Program-made: the position numbers and the translations under genes
Notes under the pieces: generated by a model
Database searches by the model: none
The model's input: only the letters and a program-made list of their open reading frames with translations
Told to the model about the DNA's origin: nothing
Origin: G963662985 sp963662985
GTDB lineage: Bacteria; Chloroflexota; Anaerolineae; Anaerolineales; UBA11579
Direction: 5' to 3'
DNA: 64,000 nt
Assembly: GCA_963662985.1 (NCBI GenBank)
Contig: OY760066.1
Span: 565,748-629,747, forward strand
Part shown: one piece after another, positions 1-10,349 of the stretch
Layout of the letters: every line of letters starts with the position of its first letter
How positions within the stretch are numbered: position 1 is the stretch's first letter

Positions 1-3000
1 TTTATGGGATCCCAGTCGCGAGCCGTCGTCATAAAAGGCGCGCAGATACCATTCGCCATCCCAAGCGTGGGCTTCGAGGGCTTGGGATAATTTTGTAGCC
101 TTTTGTAGGTATGGGGTCGGGTCTTCCTTCATAATTTCAACCATCTGTGCAAAACGTTTGAGCGTAGCGTTCAGAAACCAGCCCAGCCAGATACTTTCGC
201 CGCGCCCTTCCACACCCACGCGATTCATGCCATCATTCCAATCGCCAGCACCCATAAGTGGCAGACCATGTGCGCCGGTTGTCGCGCCTTTTTCTAGCGC
301 GCGGCGACAATGTTCATAGAGTGTATAAGCCACGCCCATCACTTCGAATTGGCTGTAACGGTCTTCTTCCTCAGGCTTGAGCAATTCGCCTAGCAGGAAG
401 GGGATTTTTTCAATCAAAACGGATTCATCGCCTGTGGCGGTGACGTACTCAGCGGTGACATAAGGCAGCCAGAGCAGATCGTCTGAAATGCGCGTGCGCA
501 CACCACGACCCGCCGGTGGATTCCACCAGTGGAGTACATCCCCAGCTTCGAATTGGTGCCGAGCTGCGGTCAATATCTGGGCGCGCACGAGGTCAGGGCG
601 AGTATGCAGCAGTGCCATTACATCCTGAAGTTGGTCACGGAATCCGAAGGCTCCACTGGATTGATACAGCGCGGTACGCCCCCACAGGCGGCAAGAAAGT
701 GTCTGGTAGAGAAGCCAGTGGTTAAGCATCAAATCCATGCCGGGTTCGGGTGTTTCAACGGTTATATTGCCCAAAATTTTATCCCATTTCTGCTGGATGG
801 ATTGCCAGATTGTTTCAATCTGACCCTCAGCTTGCCCCCACTCAATGAGCGCTAAACTCTCTTTTCGATTTTCTCCTTCACCGACAAGGAAAAAAACTTC
901 CTCAGTAGCGCCGGGTTGCAGGTCAACGTGCAATTGGATGACGGCGCATGGATCGACACCGGCAATAACTTTGCTTTTCAAGCCAATCCGACCCAGCGCC
1001 GCTGGAGTACGCAAACTACCTTTGCGCCCCAAAAATTCTGTTCGGTCAGTCGTTATGCCGTGCGGTGTTTTGCTGGCAGCCAGGAAAGCTACTCGCTCGC
1101 CAAACTCACTGTTATATCGATTTTTGGCAAGCAGAGCATGTCTTTCGGGGTCGAACTCTGGCATGATATAGGCTTGATGCGTATCGCGCGTTGTGCCAAG
1201 TACCCATTCAGCATAGTAGGTAATGGTGATACGGCGCGGGCGTTTCCACAAATTTTTCAAATTTAAACGCGCAATCTTGACTGGTGCATCCGGTGCGGCG
1301 AAGAGACACAGGTTTTGGTTCAAGCCGTGACTTTGGCTTTCGAAAATCGAATAGCCTGCTCCGTGCCGGATGATATGTGTTGTATTTGCTCCGGCTGGCA
1401 TGAGCGTTGGCGACCAGACCAGCCCGGTTTCCTCGTCGCGTAGGTAAATAACTTCGCCCGGCATATCAGTGACGGGGTCGTTGCGCCAGGGGGTCAGGCG
1501 GTTCTCGCCACTATTGCCAGCCCAACTGGGCCCGGACCCCACTTCGGAGACAAGAAAACCAAATTGTGGGTTGGCGATGACGTTGATCCACGGGTGTGGA
1601 GTGTGCTGTCCTGGCAGGAGATGGATGACATATTCCCGTCCATCGGGGCTGAATCCGCCAAGTGTGTTGTCTAGCAGTAAATTGTTCGGGGACTGGAGAT
1701 GTTCGGTTGCTTCGTTAGCAAGTGCGGGGGAGAGTGATGGGATGAATTCTGGCAGGTGGGTGGTCTGGCTGGTCAAACGGCGGGCGTGTTCAGCAAGCGT
1801 GCCGCTTTTTTCATCCAAAATCACACCCGCTACGGTTTTGAGAAGAATTTTATCAGCAGGTTGAAGCTGATCGGAACGCAACACGAAAATACCGTCGCGC
1901 TGGTTTAGGGAGTTTTCTGCACCTACGCGTATAATATGGCGTTGGATAGTGTTGTTCAGGTCGAGTGCATAACCAGTATCTTCTTCATTCAGGATAACTA
2001 GATTGACCGTGATGTGATGGCTGCGCCAGTAATTAAAGGCTTGCAGGGCTTCCACTAACAGGGAAGATTCGCCATCGTAGACGCGTAGCAATAGAATAGG
2101 ATGGTCGCCAGAGATGCCGAAAGCCCACAAGCCGGATTGTCCATGCTCATTTTGTGCGAGGATATGTGGCGCAGCGCGCAATCTGCCGGATGGATAGAGT
2201 AAGGCAGATAAAACGCGCTGAATTTCCTCGACGGCAGTCGCATCCAAACCTTGCTCGAGCAGTTCTTTTTCGCTTTGGGTGCGGGCATTGTTAAAGGCTT
2301 GATAGATGGCTTGCCCGGATTGGTAATGAGACAACTTTTCCAAGGCTTCAGCTCGGGAGCCAGCCGCCAGAGTCAGAAATGAGACACGGGTTTTAGCATG
2401 GGGTTTCAGGTCAATTTCCTGTGCCAGTGACAGAATCGGGTCAAGTGTGCCGCCGACGGTTCCGGAAAGGTGGTGGTTAGGGTTTTCTAATGCGGACGGG
2501 GAGTGCATGTTCTGTGACCTACCCAAAAATTGGGCCCTATCCGTCTCATATTCCCCAGTGACTTTGCGCCCAGATTCAATAATCATGGCATGGATCATTA
2601 CAACCGGCTTTTCATTCGCAGAGCGTGGGCGGCGTTGGAACAAGAGCGCATTCTCCCTGGGAAGATATTCACTCTCTATAAACAGCTTATTGAATGCCGG
2701 ATGGCGTCGATCGGCAGCCTGCGCCGCCAAGACTACTTCGCCATAACTGGTCAATTTTAATTTTCGAATGCGGTTGGTGTTGTTCAGGATGTTCACACGG
2801 CGGATTTCAACACCATCTACGCTGACGGTAATCCCGGTGCGCAGGGTTATGCCATTATCGGAACGCTGGAATTCAACTTTGTGTGGATAAAACCAAACTT
2901 CCTGATCCCGTTGTGGAATCTTATTCTCCAAATACTCCGATTTACAAACAATAGGTTGAGAGGTAGCAGACCAGAGTGCGCCACACTCGCGGTCTTGCAC

Positions 3001-6000
3001 ATAAATCCATGTGCCCCATTGGTCGAGGGTACTGTCGGCATGCCAGCGAGTAAGCGCAAACTCGCGCCATTGGCTGAATCCGCTGCCAGCGTTAGTAATC
3101 ATCAAGCTGGCGTCGCCCTGTGAAAGCAAATGCACTTGCGGGATTGGGCTATCTATCGGCACACGCCAGGGTGCGTTGTTGACCGAGCGCATGACTTCAC
3201 CTAACTCCGATTGTTCATCGGTGTGAGGGAATTCAAGCGGCGGGTTTTGCGGAATCTTTTCCTGAAGCAAAAGTTCCACACTTTGAATGTGTTCATCGGC
3301 GTGGAATCGCTCTACCATGACATCATCCAACAGGAAGTTAGCAGTCGCCAGTAGGATCATGCCCTGATGATGTGCCATGTAGGATTGCACGATGGCATGA
3401 GACTGACCATCTGGCAAGCGTGCTTTTGTATAGTCGAGCGCCTCATAAAAGCCAAAACGCCCAAACATGTTTAGCTTTTCCAGACTTACCATGTTTTCCA
3501 GCACTGCCTGGGGTTGCAATGACAGCCCCATCAAAGAGGCGTAAGGCGCAATTACCAGATCATCAGAAAGGTCGCGTTTGAAGCCCAGAGAAGGTACACC
3601 AAAGGCGCGATATTGGTAATTCTGGTCAAGATCGAAAGCAAAATAGCTCGATTCTGAAATACCCCAAGGTACTTTCTGTTCCTGTCCGTAACATTTCTGG
3701 GCATCGAGTGCAGCATAACAAGCATCCGAGAGAAATGTTCCGGCGTAGTTTTTGGCGAAGAGGGTCGGCATGAGGTATTCGAACATGGTGCCACTCCACG
3801 AGAGCAGCACCTGCTTTCCATTAACTTCCGTCATGGGGCGTCCCAAGTGCTGCCAGTGACTTTGCGGCACATCCCCTTTGGCAATTGCAATAAGGCTGGC
3901 GATACGTGATTCAGATGCTAGCAAATCGTAATAATTCGGGTCGAGACGCTCTGCATTGGGCGTATAACCTATGTGAAACAACTGGCGATGCTCATTGAAC
4001 AAAAAGCGAAAATCCATATTGTTTACAGCAGTTTTTGCCTGTGCTGCCAAATCTCGAAAACCGATCAGCAGCGGTGAGATCGTCAAGCGAGCTGACGATA
4101 GATCAGCTTCCATGTTTTGGCACCAGTCATATGCAGCTTCATTCAGTGTAGGGTCTGGAACTTCGTTGTCCAGAAGGTGAGCCTTAAAAACTTCCAAAGC
4201 AATTTCGATCCGTTCGTAGGTTTCAGTTGCTTGACCCAGTGTTGGGCGCTCAGAAAGCAGCTTATTGCGAAATTCCTTCCAGGCAGGCGTTTGCATGATC
4301 AGTTCAGTGGGCGCATCCAATCTTTTGAGCCAGGGCGCGAACAAATCTAAGCTGCGCTGCATCTCTTGCAGGTGCTGGTACATCAAATCCAGATAAAGTT
4401 CGAGTTCAGACAGTGATTTACGCTGGAGATGGGGATGATTCTCGAGCAGTTCCATTAAGCGATGTGAGACTCTTTCCCAGCCTTCATTTGATAGCCAGTC
4501 GAGAGTCGTTTTCCAATCTGACGGTTGGTTCTGGACAGCGCTGACTCGCACGTAAATACTGGTCAATTCTACTTTAAGAGATTCAATCGAAGTGTGTGGG
4601 TTGTTTTTTTCAAGTGCTTGCAGCACTTCTGCTAGAATATCCATCAGGACAAGAAGTCCCTGCCACTGCTTGTCATCTAGAAGTGGCGCGTCTTTCAGGG
4701 CTAGGCAACCCTGCCGAAGGGTGATAAGGCAGGCTGCCAGATTGCCGCTATCCACTGTAGAAACGTAACGGGGCGGGAGCGCTGTCAGGGTATGCGAGTC
4801 GTACCAGTTCATCAGATGTCCCCGATAATGTTCCATCTTCTCAATTGTCTCAAAAGTTGAACGCAATCGGACTTCCAGTTGAAGTAGGTCGATATAGCCC
4901 AAATCATATGCCGATAAGGTAGATACCAGAAATAGCCCGATGTTGGTTGGCGTGGTGTAATGTGCCACATTACCGCGTGGGGATTCTTGAAAATGATCTG
5001 GGGGCAGCCAGTGGTCGTTGGGTCCTGCAAACTGCTCAAAGAACGCCCAGGTGCGGCGGGCAAGACGTAGAATTTGCCTGCGTTGGGTATCCGAAATTCG
5101 CTCGGTGATGTGCGTGATCGGCTGGCTGATCTGGTAAGCAATATGCGGCGCAATTAGCCATGCAATCAGTATTGGCAGTGCCACCCAGAGTGCAGTCCGA
5201 TTAAAAATGATGATTGCAATGACCAGTAAAATACTTAGGAAAGAAGAAACCCCCATTTCCATCCAAGTTCCGTACTGCGAGTTCAATCGAATAGAACGCG
5301 CAGCCCTCGCTGCTGTAGTCCATTGCAACATATGTTTGTGAATGATGAACATGCGTGCCATAGTTACACTAATGGCGTTCAGGGCGAGCCAGGCTTCGTA
5401 AGGCAGAAAGAGAATATGAAGAATCCAACGTATGAGTGGAAGCCGGATTGGTTTTAAAAACTGTTTGAGTGTTAAAATTTTCTTGCCTTGTTTCATTGCT
5501 TGAATCGCGATTGGCAGAACAGAAGGTAACAGTACGAGCACTGTCCAGATCAAGGGAGAACCGGGGAGGTACAACCAGCCTGCGGAAAGCAGTAGCACTA
5601 AATTCGCGGGAACCAGACTGCGCCGCAGGTTGTCGAAAATTTTCCATCGGTCGATGAGAACAAGGCGATTAGGCACCATTCCGGTTTTGGTACGGACGGT
5701 GGGAAATAACCAGGGTAGCAACTGCCAGTCGCCACGAATCCAGCGGCGTAGTCGGTGGGCGTAGACCATATAACGAGATGGATAATCCTCGTAAAGCGTA
5801 ATATCTGTCACCAGCGCGGCGCGTCCATGAATGCCTTCAAATAGGTCATGACTGAGCAAGGTGTTTTGGCGAACCTGTCCCGCCAGGCTTCGCTCGAACG
5901 CGGCGACATCGTAAATCCCCTTGCCAACGTAACTGCCTTCGTTGAATAAATCTTGATACACATCTGAAACAGCGAATGAATACAGATCAAAACCTGCATT

Positions 6001-7878
6001 CATCGCAAAAGTTTGCGAGAAGGGAGTAAGGTTGGCGCTGGTCGGCTTTATTTCCACGCGTGGTTGCATCACTGTATAACCGGCAACTACTGAGCACCCG
6101 TCTGGAGCAAATTCAGCTTGATTAAGTGGGTGCGCTAGGGTCGCAATCAGCCGATTGGCGCTACCCTTTGGCAGGGATGTATCCGCATCTAGTGTGATTA
6201 CATATTTGACATTTGTTAAAATACTTTTATCCCCGACTTGGGTGGTGTAAGCTGTTTCCCGAAGTACATTAGGGGAATCGGCCTGCAGGTTCAACAGCAG
6301 ATGATTAAAATCCGCCAGTTTGCCACGCTTGCGCTCCCATCCCATCCAAACTCCTTCTGATGGATTCCATTGACGCTGACGGTGAAATAAATAAAAGGGA
6401 ACTGTCCGTGCGTATTTTTTATTAAGATTATCAACACCAGTCCTTGCTAGAACGAGGAGTTCTCCATCATCTGGCATATCTCTTACCGGAGCATCCGCAA
6501 AATCGGTAAGTAGTGCAAAGGTCAATTGCGGGTCGGGATTAGACAGGCAATATAGTTCCAACTCAGGCAAGAGATGATTGAGTTCAACAGTGTTTTGCAA
6601 CAAACAAGGGACAACCACCATGGTGCGATAGCCTGATGGGATACCTTCCGAAAAATCCATGCGTGGCAAACTCTGGGGTTTAATACGATGTGTTACATGC
6701 CAGTTCACCAAGATAACTGCGGCTTCCAAAGCCAATCCAGACCCAAGCAAACCGACGAAGATGAGTTGGGCAAGCGAGCCACCCGATATTATGGTATAGG
6801 TAAGCATTCCTAAAACAAATATGAACGAAAAGATAGCGATACTTCCAAGATAGGTGAGCGTGGGTGCTGACAGCAGCGCATGGCGGATACGGAACCTTAA
6901 TCCAGTCTGATAGTGGATTTTGGCTTCGAGCGTTTTACGCCCTGCATCTTGCAGATAAAAGCCAACGTGCGACTGTCGACTTGGTGCTTTACTTCCGGCG
7001 CTGCGAGCGAGTTCGACTACGGTGTGTGCAACGTCTTCTTCGCTTAAAGTTGAATAGCGTGTCAACTCCTCAACTACATTGCGATAACTGTTGCGAGTAT
7101 CAAAATCCATGCGTGTATAGATAGCCGCGGGATCATCGCGCAAAATCTGTTCTACCCGACTGTTCTGCTCAAAAAAGGTTTCCCAATCCGTGGAGGAGAG
7201 CAAGCGTAGGCTGAGGAAGCAATTAGCGACCACGGTCTCATTTGCCAGCGTCGGTGATGCGGACTGGATCGGGATTTCGCTTAAGCCTTTCGGTAGATCA
7301 ATCCCAGTTAATTCAACAACAGCATACACAAGCCGCTCTAATATCCCGATCCGTAACATACTCGGTAATGCCCACAATTCTCCAATTGTCAGGGGCATTA
7401 TCTGCTGATAATTCTGTAAAAAGGCGCTTGTTTGTATCAGATTGAGTTGGCTTTGACTGTATCCAATCCATTCCCATGCCAACGCAAAAATGCGAGGCAA
7501 GGATGTTCCCGTCAGTTTTGGTAAATGGTTGAGAAAACTAGTAGGCAGGTTTTCTTCAATCTGGCGAAAAGTCTGTTTTAGGACATAAAAATTGTCCAGC
7601 ATCCATTCACCTGCGCGAAAAACAGGCAAATCATTTGTAGGTACGGCTTTGAAGATTTCGATGGCGTTGCTTAAAGTCTTTTCCAAGGTTTCCATCTCTT
7701 CGAACAGATTAGGTTTTGAGTTGCGGAGTATTCCTCCTATTTTCCTTGTTTTTTGATTTGGCAACAGGTCAGATTCCGCTTTGTGTCTTTTTGCTAGGAT
7801 ATGTGCAAATTCTGACTGTCGATGATCTGTGTCTGACTTGGCTGAATCAGAAGGATTAATGCCTGAGGTAGAAAACAT
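1..7878 (-). CDS. ndvB: Cyclic beta-1,2-glucan synthase (NdvB/ChvB-like), C-terminus outside window
   Basis: Membrane enzyme that builds, lengthens and cyclises beta-1,2-glucan. The frame is open from an ATG at 7878 to base 1 (2626 codons; the family is usually about 2800-2900). Order of parts: helical N-terminus, two membrane segments near residues 336-390, a GT84 glycosyltransferase domain with DADTSLPKG near 561 and the RRWIRGDWQ signature near 712, membrane helices about 745-920, a glycoamylase-like domain with AFDLDQNYQYRAFG near 1395 and SYMAHHQGM near 1500, then GH94 phosphorylase-type sequence with GAGDWNDGM near 2540. The start lies 3 nt past the stop of the upstream stress-protein gene, with a GGGGAG ribosome site overlapping that stop, so translation is probably coupled. 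Base composition is clearly richer in GC than the rest of the window. Known role: periplasmic or secreted osmoprotectant glucan; placement beside stress genes fits. Confidence 0.93.
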   Translation of the reverse strand, partial: MFSTSGINPSDSAKSDTDHRQSEFAHILAKRHKAESDLLPNQKTRKIGGILRNSKPNLFEEMETLEKTLSNAIEIFKAVPTNDLPVFRAGEWMLDNFYVLKQTFRQIEENLPTSFLNHLPKLTGTSLPRIFALAWEWIGYSQSQLNLIQTSAFLQNYQQIMPLTIGELWALPSMLRIGILERLVYAVVELTGIDLPKGLSEIPIQSASPTLANETVVANCFLSLRLLSSTDWETFFEQNSRVEQILRDDPAAIYTRMDFDTRNSYRNVVEELTRYSTLSEEDVAHTVVELARSAGSKAPSRQSHVGFYLQDAGRKTLEAKIHYQTGLRFRIRHALLSAPTLTYLGSIAIFSFIFVLGMLTYTIISGGSLAQLIFVGLLGSGLALEAAVILVNWHVTHRIKPQSLPRMDFSEGIPSGYRTMVVVPCLLQNTVELNHLLPELELYCLSNPDPQLTFALLTDFADAPVRDMPDDGELLVLARTGVDNLNKKYARTVPFYLFHRQRQWNPSEGVWMGWERKRGKLADFNHLLLNLQADSPNVLRETAYTTQVGDKSILTNVKYVITLDADTSLPKGSANRLIATLAHPLNQAEFAPDGCSVVAGYTVMQPRVEIKPTSANLTPFSQTFAMNAGFDLYSFAVSDVYQDLFNEGSYVGKGIYDVAAFERSLAGQVRQNTLLSHDLFEGIHGRAALVTDITLYEDYPSRYMVYAHRLRRWIRGDWQLLPWLFPTVRTKTGMVPNRLVLIDRWKIFDNLRRSLVPANLVLLLSAGWLYLPGSPLIWTVLVLLPSVLPIAIQAMKQGKKILTLKQFLKPIRLPLIRWILHILFLPYEAWLALNAISVTMARMFIIHKHMLQWTTAARAARSIRLNSQYGTWMEMGVSSFLSILLVIAIIIFNRTALWVALPILIAWLIAPHIAYQISQPITHITERISDTQRRQILRLARRTWAFFEQFAGPNDHWLPPDHFQESPRGNVAHYTTPTNIGLFLVSTLSAYDLGYIDLLQLEVRLRSTFETIEKMEHYRGHLMNWYDSHTLTALPPRYVSTVDSGNLAACLITLRQGCLALKDAPLLDDKQWQGLLVLMDILAEVLQALEKNNPHTSIESLKVELTSIYVRVSAVQNQPSDWKTTLDWLSNEGWERVSHRLMELLENHPHLQRKSLSELELYLDLMYQHLQEMQRSLDLFAPWLKRLDAPTELIMQTPAWKEFRNKLLSERPTLGQATETYERIEIALEVFKAHLLDNEVPDPTLNEAAYDWCQNMEADLSSARLTISPLLIGFRDLAAQAKTAVNNMDFRFLFNEHRQLFHIGYTPNAERLDPNYYDLLASESRIASLIAIAKGDVPQSHWQHLGRPMTEVNGKQVLLSWSGTMFEYLMPTLFAKNYAGTFLSDACYAALDAQKCYGQEQKVPWGISESSYFAFDLDQNYQYRAFGVPSLGFKRDLSDDLVIAPYASLMGLSLQPQAVLENMVSLEKLNMFGRFGFYEALDYTKARLPDGQSHAIVQSYMAHHQGMILLATANFLLDDVMVERFHADEHIQSVELLLQEKIPQNPPLEFPHTDEQSELGEVMRSVNNAPWRVPIDSPIPQVHLLSQGDASLMITNAGSGFSQWREFALTRWHADSTLDQWGTWIYVQDRECGALWSATSQPIVCKSEYLENKIPQRDQEVWFYPHKVEFQRSDNGITLRTGITVSVDGVEIRRVNILNNTNRIRKLKLTSYGEVVLAAQAADRRHPAFNKLFIESEYLPRENALLFQRRPRSANEKPVVMIHAMIIESGRKVTGEYETDRAQFLGRSQNMHSPSALENPNHHLSGTVGGTLDPILSLAQEIDLKPHAKTRVSFLTLAAGSRAEALEKLSHYQSGQAIYQAFNNARTQSEKELLEQGLDATAVEEIQRVLSALLYPSGRLRAAPHILAQNEHGQSGLWAFGISGDHPILLLRVYDGESSLLVEALQAFNYWRSHHITVNLVILNEEDTGYALDLNNTIQRHIIRVGAENSLNQRDGIFVLRSDQLQPADKILLKTVAGVILDEKSGTLAEHARRLTSQTTHLPEFIPSLSPALANEATEHLQSPNNLLLDNTLGGFSPDGREYVIHLLPGQHTPHPWINVIANPQFGFLVSEVGSGPSWAGNSGENRLTPWRNDPVTDMPGEVIYLRDEETGLVWSPTLMPAGANTTHIIRHGAGYSIFESQSHGLNQNLCLFAAPDAPVKIARLNLKNLWKRPRRITITYYAEWVLGTTRDTHQAYIMPEFDPERHALLAKNRYNSEFGERVAFLAASKTPHGITTDRTEFLGRKGSLRTPAALGRIGLKSKVIAGVDPCAVIQLHVDLQPGATEEVFFLVGEGENRKESLALIEWGQAEGQIETIWQSIQQKWDKILGNITVETPEPGMDLMLNHWLLYQTLSCRLWGRTALYQSSGAFGFRDQLQDVMALLHTRPDLVRAQILTAARHQFEAGDVLHWWNPPAGRGVRTRISDDLLWLPYVTAEYVTATGDESVLIEKIPFLLGELLKPEEEDRYSQFEVMGVAYTLYEHCRRALEKGATTGAHGLPLMGAGDWNDGMNRVGVEGRGESIWLGWFLNATLKRFAQMVEIMKEDPTPYLQKATKLSQALEAHAWDGEWYLRAFYDDGSRLGSHK

Positions 7879-7881
7879 AAA

Positions 7882-8853
7882 TTAATGCTCCCCGCGTTCT
7901 CTTGATGACTGCTCAAGCGACTTTGCCTCTTGTTTGGCAGGCATATCCTGAACGATCAGAAGTGAAACTTTACCATATAAGATGAAGTTATTAGTAACAC
8001 TTCCATAAGGCCATTGATGTTTTCCAGAATACCCATGTGCACTCAATATAACCAAGTCGATTTTTTTCTGTTCTACCACGCAATGCAATGATTCGGCGGC
8101 ATGGTCGCTAGTAATGAGATATGTTTGAACATCAATATCTTGCAAAAACAAACGTGATTTCACCTGTTCGAGATACTGACTGGCTTCTTCTCTGTTTCGC
8201 ATCACAATGTGATTAGCCAGATCAATATCCTCTTGGATTGGAGGCATTTGACGCGCCATTTCCGGGGGTTGAACTACATGCACAAGATGAATAATTGGCT
8301 TTTGAACACGCGCTAATTGTATAACGATTGGTAAAACATGTTCTGCACGCTTGGAACCATCCAATGGCACAAGGATGTGCTGGTAAAGTGGGGCTTCTGA
8401 TAATTCGCCATCGTTAATATTCTGTGGATGTGCCCGAACAATGAGCACTGACGTGGGTGCGCTCAAAATAGTTTTTTGTGTATTGCTACTGATGCCCCAC
8501 TGAGTTAAACCATGACCTCCATGGCTGCTCATAATGATCAATTTCATACCTTGACTTTGGGCATATTCTGGAATCCCTTCAGCTACTAACCCCTCCATTA
8601 TTATTACCCGCCCTCGAATATTGGATTCTATAAACCGTTTCTTAGTTTCTTCCAGGTATAGAGTCGCTTTTGTTTTTTTGATTTGCCAGTTAAGCAAATC
8701 AAATAATTGTATTGATACGCCTATCTGATTCTTTTCCAGTAAGCGTAGTAGTGTGATTTCTGCATCAAAAGAGCTGGCAAAGGCGGCAGCATGAGGTAGA
8801 ACACATTCAGCTAGCTGAGAGCCATCTAGAGGAACGAGAATGGGATTGAACAT
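7882..8853 (-). CDS. Tandem universal stress protein (two UspA domains)
   Basis: Predicted soluble 323-residue protein made of two UspA-type nucleotide-binding alpha/beta domains. Each opens with the same ILVPLDGS motif (about residues 4 and 166) and ends with a glycine-rich loop followed by a hydrophobic strand (SVLIV, SLLIV). The second loop, HGYSGKHQWPYGS, resembles the ATP-binding G-x2-G-x9-G(S/T) pattern; the first (HGGHGLTQWG) is less canonical. I place the start at 8853, where AAAGGA sits about 6 nt upstream; an ATG at 8880 in the same frame has no such site. It precedes ndvB with 3 nt between them, so the two genes probably form one transcript. Usp proteins typically accumulate under starvation or damage; the ligand here is not known. 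Confidence 0.92.
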   Translation of the reverse strand: MFNPILVPLDGSQLAECVLPHAAAFASSFDAEITLLRLLEKNQIGVSIQLFDLLNWQIKKTKATLYLEETKKRFIESNIRGRVIIMEGLVAEGIPEYAQSQGMKLIIMSSHGGHGLTQWGISSNTQKTILSAPTSVLIVRAHPQNINDGELSEAPLYQHILVPLDGSKRAEHVLPIVIQLARVQKPIIHLVHVVQPPEMARQMPPIQEDIDLANHIVMRNREEASQYLEQVKSRLFLQDIDVQTYLITSDHAAESLHCVVEQKKIDLVILSAHGYSGKHQWPYGSVTNNFILYGKVSLLIVQDMPAKQEAKSLEQSSRERGEH

Positions 8854-8960
8854 GGTTTTATCCTTTCGATTCTTGAACACCGATAAATTGGGTTTGAATA
8901 AGGGTTGAATTCCTCGCCATCATCAATTTCAATGATTTTCTGCAATGAAATAGCTTTCCA

Positions 8961-9239
8961 TCATTGACGTCTTAATTCAATGAATGCTACATGTATGGCA
9001 ATTTTTTGCGCCCAAGTAGAAAAATGGCTTTCGCCATGGAAAGTTTCAAAACTACTCATAATTTTTATTAATGCATCTTGAGAAAATTTCGCACTCAATC
9101 CAATCAAATCATTGTCAACTCGTGATGATAATGTTGCCTTAAGACCACATAGCAGAATATTGCGTAAATCATGAAGGGCTTCGCCATCAATTGGATCTCG
9201 AAGTGCATTCATCCACTCTTCATTGGTTCTTCTGCTCAT
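8961..9239 (-). pseudogene. Truncated ECF-type sigma factor (region 2 only)
   Basis: The 92-residue frame matches sigma-70 region 2 of extracytoplasmic-function sigma factors: DALIKIMSSFETFHGESHF followed by STWAQKIAIHVAFIELRRQ is the usual core and -10 recognition helix. Right after ELRRQ comes an in-frame TGA (8961-8963). Beyond it the same frame continues WKAISLQKIIEIDDGEEFNP, which looks like the acidic linker that follows ELRRRRW in intact ECF sigmas, before sequence of another frame and the Usp gene follow. Region 4 (the -35 reader) is absent. Start chosen at 9239 with GAGAGAT upstream; a longer frame from 9395 adds 52 unrelated residues. I read this as a decayed sigma factor at the head of the usp-ndvB transcript, so it may be the lost local regulator of this island. 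Confidence 0.75.
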
Positions 9240-9516
9240 ATATATCTCTCTTATCTCTCTGAATCTTCTTTGAATATTAATGTTGAATTCGTCATCCTTT
9301 GCCTCCTTTTTCTGCTTCTTTAATCCTATGAAGCAATGGATGATTTTTTGAATCTTTTTATACCAATTTATTAGAATACTCCCACAAAACTCCAAAAATC
9401 ATTAGATTGAAATAATTATTTAGACCAAAGTCGAGTCATCTTCTACGATTGTCCAAATGGTGTAATTATGTCAAAATACCAAAAGTTATGGGGAGGATTT
9501 GAATGGCATGATTAAT

Positions 9517-10260
9517 TTATGGAGTAGAGAATAAATTATCCTCTAATTGCAGTAGATTATTAATCAATTGATCTAATTCTGGCTTTGCTGACTTAAGGTT
9601 TTTCTGTACATCAATCAAAGCTAGTGAAGCACTTTTTTGCATTGCTGAAAATACGTCTTTTTGATCAGTCCCTAACCGCCTTGATAAGGTATCCAGTACC
9701 TCTGAAGCTTTAAATAGGTACAGACGAGCTCCCACGTAATCATTGGCGACTACTGCCAAGCTGGCTCCGCGCAAACCAGAAAGGGTATTAACCACATCAA
9801 GGTGTAACGTTGTAGAGACTAAAGTAGTCTGAAGCGTCTCATTTTCTGTTTGTAGTGAAGCAATTTGATTGTCTTGAGAGATAATTATCTCATTGGCATT
9901 TTCCAGGATAGTTTCTAATGAAGCAATTTGTTCGTCTTGAGTAATAATTGTCTCGTTAGAGTTTTCTAGGTTTCTCCGTTGAATCTCATTTTCTGTTTTT
10001 AGTGAAGCAATTTGTTCGGCTTGAGTAATCATTGTCTCCCTAGCGTTTCTTAGGTTAGTGTCAGCTAGTCCAAGCTCTTGCTGTGCAGGATAATAAAGAG
10101 TGAAGAAGACTAAAAGTCCGCCGATAAGAATCGACCCCAGCACTATAAGCACCCATCTTAAGATGCTTTGAATGGTTTTTTTTAGAAGGGAATCAGACTT
10201 GATTTCGGTTTCTATAAATTCCTTTTTATCCATTTCATTTACATCATTTTTTTTATCCAT
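9517..10260 (-). CDS. Membrane-anchored coiled-coil protein
   Basis: 247 residues with a charged N-terminus, one membrane helix near residues 33-55 (WVLIVLGSILIGGLLVFF) and a long coiled coil built on an imperfect repeat of about 28 residues with the core IITQDEQIASLET (three to four copies between about 75 and 155). A helical C-terminal half follows (LSGLRGASLAVVANDYVGA), likely outside the cytoplasm. Similar single-span proteins with this C-terminal helical region occur near stress genes but I recognise no named family. Start set at 10260 because CAGGAG lies 6-7 nt upstream; a frame from 10308 would add 16 residues without a ribosome site. It lies between the YtxH gene and the broken sigma factor on the same strand. 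Confidence 0.75.
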   Translation of the reverse strand: MDKKNDVNEMDKKEFIETEIKSDSLLKKTIQSILRWVLIVLGSILIGGLLVFFTLYYPAQQELGLADTNLRNARETMITQAEQIASLKTENEIQRRNLENSNETIITQDEQIASLETILENANEIIISQDNQIASLQTENETLQTTLVSTTLHLDVVNTLSGLRGASLAVVANDYVGARLYLFKASEVLDTLSRRLGTDQKDVFSAMQKSASLALIDVQKNLKSAKPELDQLINNLLQLEDNLFSTP

Positions 10261-10349
10261 TATTTTTCTCCTGTTTTCTTTTTTGTGAAAGTTGATATTC
10301 AATACCAATGCACTAATTCATACATTGGTATTGAATATCCCTTAAAGGC

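Noticed and set aside
516..7445. Many plus-strand and a few minus-strand open frames of 60-130 codons inside the first 7.9 kb
   Set aside because: All are shadows of the single continuous minus-strand glucan synthase frame; none has a ribosome site or family motif.
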